A stretch of 64,000 nucleotides of DNA from Neurospora crassa OR74A (lineage: Eukaryota > Ascomycota > Sordariomycetes > Sordariales > Sordariaceae): assembly GCF_000182925.2 (NCBI RefSeq), contig NC_026501.1:744001-808000 (forward strand), written 5' to 3'. The notes under the pieces are model-generated. The model ran no database searches, had not been told where the DNA came from, and saw only the letters and a list, made by a program, of their open reading frames with translations. A program made the translations under genes and the position numbers. Position 1 is the stretch's first letter. Each line of letters begins with the position of its first letter. Of the stretch, positions 21,848 to 31,271 are shown piece by piece.

Positions 21848-22682
21848 GTTGAGGGGTCAAAGGCCCGGCGAAGAAGACTGATATCTGGTGATGTATTCTG
21901 GGATGTGAGCGGCACGATGCTCTCGTCGGCGTCGAGAACCCTGCACGCGGGGAGATGGCAAATGAAGTCTTGTTACAGCGGCAGCGATGACCAGATCCGA
22001 TTTAATGGAAGCAAAAAGGAAAGAAAGAAAAGGTTTAGAAAACAACAGGAGTCGGAATCCCAGCTGTTATGAGTGATTGGGGAAAGAAAGTTCACTCATG
22101 GATCGCTGAGGAGGGGTACAGGTTGATGGAAGGAGGGAATATCAGGCCTCCGCCCGAACAAGTCCCTTCAACCAACGGCCCTTCCATCTGAACCTTGCTT
22201 GTTGGATCCCCTGTCCAGCGCAGTTCTTGAACCTGAAGTTTGCGTCCACAGGGCAAAGTGCTGTTCGAGGGTGAACTATCGGACTGCGGCAGTACCTGCA
22301 CTAACAACTCCCCACCCCACTTTGAAGATAGACAACAGCAGAAGGCACATCCTGTAAAGTGGAAGGAAACTATCGCGGTGATGGCTGGCACGGAAAGAGC
22401 TCAGGACTGACGAGGAAGCCATTCCCAAGGCGACTTACTGTATGGGAGCCTGGTTGGTCACGAGAAGAACCCAAGTCCCCCAGGTCTTTGGCCAGTCTTC
22501 TCTTTCGCAGAATCAAGAACTTTCCCATATGTTTGGGTCCCAGAAATCACTTTCAAATCATGATTCATTCAGCTCGCCGGTGCTCGGCCACGAGTGCCTT
22601 CCAAGATCAAGCAAATCATTGTGAGAGGAACTGAGTGATTGGTGCGAAGAAGTGGACTGCCTAATCCTATCTCAAACATCTT
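21848..22682. other. Spacer between orphan paralogues B and C
   Basis: This 0.8 kb spacer holds a minus-strand frame at 22092-22391 and a plus-strand frame at 22359-22634. Neither resembles the missing second half of paralogue C or any family I know. Confidence 0.45.
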
Positions 22683-22973
22683 TCAAGCAAGAAAACTTGG
22701 TCGAGTAAGCATTTTCTCCAGGTCGCCCTCAGAGAGGTATCCATCCGTGTTTTCGACGATTCCCTTGGGTAAACGCAGGAATTGTTCGGCGGGCGAGAGA
22801 GCGGCGAAAGAGAGATCGAGCTTGTTGGCATAGGAAGGGTCGAGGGAATCGAAGGGGTACTTCTCGATGTAATCGGGAGAATAGAATTGGGCGGCAAAAG
22901 GTTTGACGCGGGCGTATTCCATTTTGCCCCAGAAGGAAGAGGGGTCTTCGTCGGAGTCGTCGATGGTTTTCAT
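22683..22973 (-). CDS. Orphan paralogue C, 96 aa, module 1 only
   Basis: ATG at 22973. Almost the whole protein aligns with module 1 of paralogue A: SFWGKMEYARVKPFAAQFYS, PDYIEKY, EQFLRLPKGIVENTDGYL, LEKML. Identity is roughly half by eye. It stops at the point where paralogue A passes into module 2, so it is either a truncated copy, a stand-alone module, or the first exon of a gene whose later exons I cannot find. Same strand as paralogue B, 835 bp upstream of it. Confidence 0.6.
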   Translation of the reverse strand: MKTIDDSDEDPSSFWGKMEYARVKPFAAQFYSPDYIEKYPFDSLDPSYANKLDLSFAALSPAEQFLRLPKGIVENTDGYLSEGDLEKMLTRPSFLA

Positions 22974-23771
22974 TGTTTTTGTGGGTGGGTGGGTGTGTTG
23001 ATTGGAGTTATACTGTGTAGGGAGATGTTATTTTTGAGAGATGGACCACTGAATGAAAGAAAATGTATATGAGGGTGGGAGAAGGAGCTGGGAGAACCCC
23101 TTTTGTATAAGTCGCGGGAGAAGAAGTTTTGTTGTTGTCGTTGGCGGCATTGTTAATATTGAAATCACGCGCTTCCTATGGGACCACACTGACGCAAAAA
23201 ACTCGTATTACCTCCAACTACGTATAATTCAGAACTGCAACTGTAAAATAATAAGCCTTGGCAGTTGTTGACAAGGTAACCGATGCGAGAATACGTGTTG
23301 ATGACGCTGCGTGAGGCTGAATCGACCAAGCTGCCGCGCATCAAATCAGTCTACTTTTTTGTCTCTTGACCATGTCACACACTCACATCTCAATATCCAG
23401 ATCTTCGAAGCTCTTCCCAAAAAGAACAGGCAGGCTCTTGTTTTGTCCCAGTTATCAGACCCAAGCTACAGTTATCATAACAACAAGCCGAAACGCTTCC
23501 GACCTTGTAACAAATAAGAGAACTCTAAGCTTTTCTCCTCTCGGGCCTTTCATAGCTCCGTACGTACGTCATCATTTCCCTTTCGTTTGTTTTTGTTGTG
23601 TTTTGGAACCAATCAAGCTTTCCACCAGTTCATGATCAAAGAAGAAACAGGAGAGATAAAGCAGAAAAAATATGGAGAGTTCAGCCTGAGACAAACTTTG
23701 TGACCGAGAGCCCTTGACACATTATCCATCCTCAAAGCACGCTACATACTGTCCTTTCTTTGATAAACCGT
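22974..23771. other. Intergenic, 0.8 kb
   Basis: This covers the paralogue C promoter side and the sub2 3' flank. It is AT-richer than its surroundings. No gene or RNA was seen. Confidence 0.5.
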
Positions 23772-25980
23772 TTAGGAAGCCATGTAGGTGGAGGCATCGA
23801 TACCTTCCTTGGGGAACTCACTGTAGCGGGGTTAGTATATGTTTGGTGGACGAAAAAGGTGTGGCGAACTTACGGAAGAGCAACCTCGAAGCGCTTCTCA
23901 ATAGCCTTGAGGACCTCCTTGTCCTGGTCAGTGGTAACGAAGGAGATGGCAAGACCCTTGGTACCGAAACGACCAGCACGACCGACACGATGGAGGTAAG
24001 AGTCGGCATCGGCGGGGAGATCGTAGTTGATGGCGAGGTTGATGCGTTCGATATCGATACCACGACCAAAGACGTCAGTGGCGACGCAGATACGCTTGTT
24101 GAATTCCTTGAATTCCTTGTAACGACGGATACTACAAGGAGAGTCAGTAGGCGCCCACACAATGATGTCGGGACAGGTGTACGTACCGCTCCTCCTGGCT
24201 CACACCGGAGTGGACAGCGATCGAAGGGAAGTTACACTCGCGCAAAAGCTTGTCCAGCTCGGTAGCACGGAGAGTGCTCTTGACGAAGATGATGACCTGG
24301 TTGAACTGCAGCTCGTCGAGAAGCTCGTTGAGCTTGCGGTTCTTCTCGCGCTCCTCAAGAGGAATGTAGTATTGCTGAAGACCGTGAAGGGTCAATTTGG
24401 TGTCTTCGTCAACGTAGTGCTCGGTAGGGTTCTGCATGAACTTGCGGCAGATAGGCTTGATCTCGTCCGACAGGGTAGCGGAGAACATCATGACCTGCTT
24501 CTGCTGGGGAGTGGCGCGGAAAATCTCCTGAACGTCGCGGCGCATGTCTATTTGGGGGTTAGTGACCATCGGTCGGCTGTTGACTACAACGGGAACTTAC
24601 CGATCTGGTCGAGCATCTTGTCGCACTCATCGAGAACGAACATGCGGACGCTTCCGAGACGGAGGTGCTTGTCGCGCACCAGGGCGTTGAGACGACCGGG
24701 AGTACCGACGATGATGTGGGGATGGGTCTCCTTGTTCTTGAGAACCTCGGCATCCTTCTGGATGGGAGTACCACCGTAGAAGACGCCGGTCTTGATGTCG
24801 GGCATGTACTTGCTGAAGCGGTTGTACTCGTTGCGGATCTGGAAAGCGAGCTCACGAGTGTGGCACATGACGAGGACAGAGCACTCGCCGGCGACGGGCT
24901 CAACTTGCTGAAGAGTGGTAAGGACGAAGACAGCCGTCTTACCGAGACCGGACTTGGCTTGGCAGATGATATCACCACCAAGCATGGCCTGGGGGATACA
25001 TGTCTGCTGAACTGTATTCGAGGACCGGATTAGAATCGAGTTACGCAAGCTTTGAATTGGGTACGAAGAAGGACAGGGTGGTATCGAGAGCGAAGGGCCC
25101 GTCCATCGTCGCAGCAGCAAAAAGACTTTTTTTTCGTTTATCCGTTCCTCCCGTCGTAGGTGCGTGGTGCCGACATCATATTTGTTCCAAGCATGGATCG
25201 AGTGAAGAGACGCGTCTCGTGATGGTGTCACGCGCATTGTAACGGTTCCATGACATCACCAGTCATCAACGACTTAGTATAAAGCGGTCGACGACTCTTT
25301 CGAGACCGCAGGGGACAAAGTCTCCCTTGACCGGGGATCCCCCATTGAAGGGCCCAAGGGTGCTTAGCCCGAGGGTGAGCCTTTTGGGGTGATCGCTCTC
25401 CGCTCGCCATTGTGCCATTTCCACCTCGGCACCGTGATCGTAGTCGCGTGTACCGGGGTGCCAAGTTCCAGCAGCGCTCGAAGGCGCGAACAGCCTACGC
25501 TCGTTTCCGAGACGCAAAGCGTGAACAAAATGATGATGTAGGTCGTGGTGGTGGACGCTAACCGCCAAAGCACCACGTTTCCTCCCCGAGGCGTAATGAC
25601 GGCAGCGCGCGTTTCGGTGCTCCTCTTCCGACGTGCCAAGTGCCCATGATGACGCAGTATAGTCTTTTGTATTTGCTTGCGATGATGGACGGAACCCGAT
25701 GTTTGAGGCAGGAGGTGTAACGATAAGCTGGGGGTAAAATTTGTCAGGACTAACCCTCCGAGGGATGCTCGAAGCCGCAATCGGCAATGGCGCGAAGAAG
25801 TTCGGGCTTCAGCAGAAAGTCGCGGAAGCCAGTCGAGTGGATGCCGACATAGGAGCCCTTCTTGGTGTCGACAGTCTGGCCGGCGGGGACAGCCTCGGCC
25901 TTCTTGCCGTTGGTGGGAGCGGCGGAGTCGTTGTTGAGCTCGTCGTCAGAGTAGTCGATGAGATCTTCCTCGGCGGACAT
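23772..25980 (-). CDS. sub2: DEAD-box RNA helicase Sub2/UAP56, 434 aa
   Basis: This nuclear ATP-dependent RNA helicase is needed for spliceosome assembly and, with TREX, for mRNA export. There are five exons: 25980-25755, 25011-24601, 24547-24187, 24131-23874 and 23820-23772. Phases agree and give 434 residues, the usual family length. The N-terminus is [14 protein letters not shown]. The Q motif region has [17 protein letters not shown]. Walker A is AKSGLGKT (K100), DECD is at 203-206, SAT at 235-237, and HRVGRAGR at 380-387. DECD rather than DEAD is diagnostic of Sub2. Introns 2-4 are 53-55 nt. Intron 1 is 743 nt with donor GTTAGT, unusual for this genome. Upstream, 25983-26496 has no ATG on this strand, fitting its leader. 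Confidence 0.96.
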
Positions 25981-26797
25981 GTTGGCGGTTGTGGTGTTGG
26001 TGGTGGTAGTGGTGGGTGAGTGGTTGTGATTAATTAGTGAGAGAGCGTGTCAAGGCTGGAATGTGCGGCTGACGACGACTACGACGAAGGCGACAACAGA
26101 AAGCTGGGGAAGAGAAATCCGGTCAAGAGAAAGAAAGTGGAAGATTGCTGGAGTCGAATGAGGTTGCGCAGACCAGTCGAGGCAGAAGGCTACGTGATGC
26201 TGCGGAGAAGAAGTGGAGAGGAAAAGAGGCGACGCGCTGATGGAAGTTGGAAGATGTTGAAAAGTCGGAGGGTGCGACGGATCAACGAAAGGTTCCAAAA
26301 TAAGCAGCAGGTTCAGGTTCCCGTCGCTGCTCCAGTCACGCACACGCACCCGGGGGGGGCGCTGCACCACCGGCCACCACCACCCCGTCGTGACTGTTGG
26401 CGTGACCTGGACGAGGCGCAGGCGTGGCCGCCCGCCTGTTGCAGTCCAAAGGCCCAAGGTTTGAGGAGAACGCCAGCTGGCAGTCCGCCTTGTTTCATGA
26501 GGCAACTGTGGCTGAGCACCCATGTTGGCATCATACCAGCTGCCCCTGCTCTGGCGGCTCCCGGTCCATGAGTGACGCACTGACCCTTCCGAACACCTTC
26601 AGTCACTCCCTTGCAGCGCCGCCCTCATCCACAGTGAATGCCAACTGCATGCCAGTCTTGGCACCAATTGCAAACGACAAAGAACAAACGCTCTTCCACA
26701 AACCGTGGATGGACAAAAGCAGCACTCAATAATATCAGCCAAAAAAATAATACCCCAACACAAGAACAATAGAAAACGAGACACAAGACTAGCAAAA
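25981..26797. promoter_or_regulatory. Divergent sub2 / Rpp21 promoter region
   Basis: This 0.8 kb region separates the divergent sub2 and Rpp21-like starts. The 515 bases next to sub2 lack ATG on the minus strand and carry (GGT/GTT)n next to the start. A CA-rich leader with AATAATACC precedes the Rpp21 start. Minus and plus frames here are shadows of purine-rich leader sequence. Confidence 0.5.
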
Positions 26798-27430
26798 ATG
26801 GCCAAAGGCGGCGGTAAAAACAACGGCGGGGTCCAAAACAGGGCAATCTACTCCCGCGTCTCCTTCCTCCAGCAAGCCGCCGTTTTTCTATCCCGGCAGT
26901 CTCAGTCACAACACCAGCAACAACAACAACAACAACAACACCAATCACTCCCGTCTTCCACATCCTCAGCCTTGGCTCCCCTTGTTCCACCACCAACGTC
27001 ACTAGAAGGCATGTCCCGTCGTCTAGCCACCGACCTCCGCTCCGTGTCCCTCAAGACCCGGATCCGTCTCAGTCCTGCCGTCAAGCGGACCATCTGCAAG
27101 TACTGCGACTCGGTTCTTATTGACGGGTCAACATGCACAACGGTCATTGAGAACAGGAGCAAGGGCGGGCGCAAGCCGTGGGCGGATGTCTTGGTAAGGA
27201 GGTGTCATGCGTGCAAGAAGGAGAGGAGGTATCCAATTGAGGCGAAGAGGACGAAGCGGAAGACGGAACGCGGGATAACGGGAGAAGACGCGGCTGGTGG
27301 GGATGCCATGGAAGTCGATGGCCCTCCTGTTGCCGGAAAGGGGAAGGGGCAGAAGCAACAGGGCCATAAGCAGAAGCAGAAACAGCCGCAGGGTCAGACG
27401 GAGGTGGAAGTACGGGAACAGAAAGGATGA
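26798..27430 (+). CDS. RNase P/MRP-type subunit Rpp21/Rpr2, 210 aa
   Basis: This is a protein subunit of nuclear ribonuclease P, which removes 5' leaders from pre-tRNAs. Single exon, ATG at 26798. After a short N-terminal helix (RVSFLQQAAVFL) there is a fungal insertion with a poly-Gln run coded by a CAA tract (about 26911-26941) and a Ser/Pro linker. The conserved core follows: SRRLATDLRSVSLKTRIRLS, then KRTICKYCDSVLIDGSTC, and RRCHACKKERRYPIE. The zinc-binding Cys pairs are CKYC and CHAC. The C-terminus is Lys/Gln-rich and disordered. It is divergent from sub2. Confidence 0.88.
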   Translation: MAKGGGKNNGGVQNRAIYSRVSFLQQAAVFLSRQSQSQHQQQQQQQQHQSLPSSTSSALAPLVPPPTSLEGMSRRLATDLRSVSLKTRIRLSPAVKRTICKYCDSVLIDGSTCTTVIENRSKGGRKPWADVLVRRCHACKKERRYPIEAKRTKRKTERGITGEDAAGGDAMEVDGPPVAGKGKGQKQQGHKQKQKQPQGQTEVEVREQKG

Positions 27431-28182
27431 ATGAGATCGAGGCTGGACGGCGCTCAACATGAGAAGAGCGTCGGTCTCAACCTAGACTTACGCCCAAATA
27501 GCACGACAAGCATCATGCTCGAGTTGGTCAGCCAGATGTGTGGGAAAAGCGCCGACGAGGCTGCATGTCCCTCTTCATTGAACACGCCGAGGCCAGGAGA
27601 ATAGTTGAAGAGCCTAGCCAAGGTGAGGATCTTGGTTACGTCGACTCGGGTCAGGTCCGAGGACATGGCCTGTCGGAGAAAGTCTGGTGGTAACATACCG
27701 ATCGTAACCAGTTCCGGGACCTACCCCGAGGTCTCGCGAGTAGCAAGCCGTCTTCTACGGCGGGGTGGATTTTTACGATCCAGGGTCACGACAAGGGAGT
27801 GTATCCGCTTCAACATCTCCAGACTGGCTAGTAGCGAAGGACAACTGAGGACGTTCTAGCACCTACAAACCTTCTAGCCCGAATTGGAGGAAATCGCAAG
27901 AACACTGGTAGAAGCCGTGCTGCCGTGTTAGTCAGACGAACCAAATCAAAACCATATCAGGAAGCCGGCCCTTCACACATATCTACAACCTCCAGTGACT
28001 ACTCTTTCATGAACATACATCATGGCATGGTATAATTCGTTGCTCTGTTACGCGTAACTCCGTATCCCGTATCATCGTGATTGCTTTGACCGCCTGTTCC
28101 TCCTTGCTCCCGCTTGTTCAAACTGAATGTTTCCATAGTTCACAACCCAACCGCAACCTCATCCCCATCTTCCACCACACCC
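27431..28182. other. Intergenic, 0.75 kb, with unconvincing frames
   Basis: This lies between the Rpp21-like gene and the hsk3 stop. A minus-strand frame at 27454-27696 (FLRQAMSSDLTRVDVTKILT and onward) looks mildly protein-like and ends next to a possible GTAAGT donor at about 27490. I could not connect it to a start or to further exons. It may be a gene remnant. Confidence 0.4.
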
Positions 28183-29150
28183 TCACCTTTGCTGCCCACC
28201 CTGCCCACCTTGACCACCTTGACCACCACCCTGCTGCTGCTCAACCACCTGCTGAGCCTGCACACTCTGGACACTTTCTTCTCCTAGAACTTTACTCGCT
28301 GCCATGAACCTGTATTGTGTGTATCATCATCATCTCGAATCAGTAATTTCTCAAAACTCTTCCAGCTGGTGCAGTGATTTAAGGAAGAGGGAAGAGGGAA
28401 GGCAAAGAGAAGAAACACACAAACAAACGGGAAAAGAAGGAAAGAAAAAAAAGAAAGAAAAGAATAAGATGACTTACAATCCACCATGCCAACTCCCCAA
28501 CCCCCTCATGCACTCTGCCTGCACGCTGGTCATGCGCAAGAGGTTCTCGGTGTCGGCGAGGTTATTGGATAGTTGCGTTAATTGAGCGTGGAGTTGGGAC
28601 TAGTCAGTCAGTCGGGTTTTGTTAGCTTCTTATTTTCCTCCCTCCCTCCCTTCCTTCCTTCCTTCCTTCCTCTCTTTTTTCTTTCTTCTGGAAAGAAAAT
28701 AAAAATGGAGAAACGTAGCATGTACAACCATATGATGGATCGAAATAGTCAGAGTGTACGATGACTACAATGTGTAAAAAGACAGGATACGTATAGACAT
28801 CAGAGTGCAGTGCCACCTAAACACCACAAGCATCCCTTCTCCATCTTCAAGCAAAGGCCGAAAATCAACGAGACGAGACAAAAGAAAGATAAAAAAAAAA
28901 AAGAAAAAAAAAGAAAAAGAACACATACAATCTGCCTAGCCTTAACCGCCGCGCCATTCTGTCCAGAAGAAGAAGAAGAAGTCGACAACGAAGCGCCGGC
29001 GCCGGGGGCATGCATGGACTGTCGTCCTCCTCCTCCTCCGCCGTAGCCATTACCACCACCACCGTTACCACCACCACCACCGGCACCACCACCGTACCCG
29101 GCCCCGCTGCTGATCTGCGTGCCGAAAATGGTGTTGCGGTGGCTTGCCAT
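28183..29150 (-). CDS. hsk3: DASH complex subunit Hsk3, 156 aa
   Basis: This small coiled-coil subunit belongs to the fungal DASH/Dam1 ring, which couples kinetochores to microtubules. Three exons, 29150-28929, 28599-28478 and 28309-28183, were assembled from splice signals (GTATGT/CTAG, GTAAGT/ACAG). Phases agree over 471 nt. The family core is QLSNNLADTENLLRMTSVQA, then ECMRGLGSWHGGLFMAASKVLG, split across exons 2 and 3. The N-terminal 55 residues are Gly-rich low complexity, and the C-terminus is a Gln/Gly repeat (GGQGGQGGQGGQQR). Introns are 329 and 168 nt, with strong polypyrimidine tracts on the transcribed strand. About 285 bases upstream lack ATG on this strand. Confidence 0.85.
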
Positions 29151-31271
29151 TGCTAAAGATGTCTCTTTGAGTGGTGGGGTGGGTGGGTAGGGGTTTGTTC
29201 ACTCAATCGCGTAGGTAGGTAGGTGTGAGAGAATTCCTGTGTCAGGGTAACCGGTTTACAATGGTATCAAGTGGTTAGACGGCTTGTTGGTGCAGTGCTT
29301 GCCGAGTGTCTTGTGAGTGTTTGGTTTTCTGGTTTTGTTATTGTTTGGGCGTTTGTTCCTTTCTTGGTGTGGAGGTTTGGGATTATTGTTGTCACCCAAG
29401 TCGGCACTGAGTTGCTAAGCACCTCAGCGGAGGCATGTGTAGGTTGGGGACCCGGGGGGGGGGGGGGGGGGGGAGTTAGTGCGTCGCTAAACAGTCGCTG
29501 GCTGTCACGGGGGAGACGTACAGCAGGCCGCTGTAGCGCGTCTTTCTTTAGGCTATAGTGAATACCTCTGGCGATTTGCCTGCTACGTCAGGCACCCTGT
29601 TATGTTGAATGCTGCTGTTTGCTGCGCACGTGCACTAGCAATTTGTGTGTCTCGACCAGTGCAAACCTCAAAACAACAACATCCATTTCCCATCGTCCTC
29701 CAGTCTTCCAGACTAGAGGTAAACAAGATCTGGGCGACAAGTCCCAGATAATCCGCTTCTAATATTCCGCTTTATCCAACTTTTACATTCCTCACACCTT
29801 TGAAAATTGGACGAGCCAGCCCTGCATTTACGAACTGCAACAGCGCAGGGACCCTCCCGTCACATTGTCTCGAACCACAGTGTGACATGGTTCTCAGACT
29901 TCGTATCTTGCAAGCCCTCCGTGCCCCCGGTGCCGTCCCTCCCGCGAACTCCCGGCCGCCAGGGTCCCAACACCAACTCATGCACACGAGACGAACAAGA
30001 CGAGATGGAACCCGAGAATAGGTAGCCAGAGTCTGAATACCTACTACCCTTCATCATTTCTCACATTACCCTGCGTGCCCTACCCACCCTTGCCATCATG
30101 GGAACCAGAAAGCCCAGACAAGAAAGTAAGTAAAGCAGCGATGCTCAATTCAACACAACTTCAGGATCAATAGTGAGGAAGTGAGGAGGAGGTGAGGTGA
30201 GGTGATGTTTTAAAAACTATCATTACGATACGGTCAACGAGCTAGCTAGCTAGCTTCTGCCTTATGCTTTGAGTGGTTCGCCAATATCTACATTTTTCTT
30301 TCCCCCACTCATGTAAAACTATACAAAAAGGAGGCCACTAGAACAAGTTACGCCAACCCGCCTTTATAAGATGAGAAACAAAAACCTCGAGTTTTGATGA
30401 GAAGAGAGAGAAGCGAAACAAAAGAAAAATAAACCAAAAAAGAGAAAGACGATCTGTCAAGTCCTGGGCTGCTGTCTCTGTCCGTCGTCGTTTTTCCTTC
30501 ATCCTCGTCTGATGAGTCTGATCAGTGAGTGTTTATTTTCCGCCGTATCGTCCCTTCCATCCATCTCATCCTGTCGTCTCCGCTCTGGCTTCGACTTCCT
30601 CCATTTCATCCTCAGCGTGCATCGTTTACTTTGCGTGTGCTCAAGAGGCTGGCAGCGACGTGCGTCTGTTGACAGTGACTTGCCCTTAGGGTCCAAGTGA
30701 AAAACCTGTTGTCGTCGCATAAACCATGCGAGATTTGAGTTGCGAGTGGAACGAAAGATGGCGAAACCGTGGGATAGGATACGAAAGGTAGGATAACTGC
30801 TTGTTTTATTCGCGTCTCGTCTCGTTTGTTTGTCCAGTTCGATGAAAAGTTTAACAGAAGAAAACCTCGGAGAAAAGAAAGGACAAAAGAAAAAGTTGAT
30901 AACTGCCGCCTGCCAATCAAGTCCATAATGATCCTTCACGCGTCCCTTTCTTTCATCGCACACGATACACGCCTTTTCTTCTAACCAAATAGTGTTTCGT
31001 GTCCCTCACCCATACGTATCATTAAGTAAACTGAATCAATGCTTTTCTTCGCCTCCTCTTCTTCTTTCTTCCTCCGTCTTTGGCTGCTGCGCTGAAAAAG
31101 GGGATATCGATAAGTGGGACTAAATTATGTTGTCTGATGAGAAGGGATAAAGATTCGGGAGACAAAAAGGGTAGTAGCCAGCTCGTTTATAAATGGCAAA
31201 TGCTTCTTGCACCACCGGTACTTCTCACGTAACAGACTCCTCATCAAATCCAAACCCCGTTCCGTATGTGC
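29151..31271. other. Intergenic, 2.1 kb
   Basis: This covers the hsk3 promoter side and the 3' flank of the ketopantoate-reductase-like gene. It contains a G20 tract at 29454-29473, TAGG repeats at about 29212-29223 and a GCTA repeat (30241-30254). An ATG in good context (about 30099) is followed within 30 bases by a GTAAGT, but no downstream exon could be supported. Confidence 0.45.

Noticed and set aside
25266-25787. Frames inside sub2 intron 1 (up to 173 codons)
   Set aside because: They lie within a well-supported intron, show no domain, and do not begin in a sensible context.
27454-27696. Minus frame resembling part of an enzyme
   Set aside because: No start, no confirmed partner exons and no diagnostic motif; kept only as a note in the intergenic entry.
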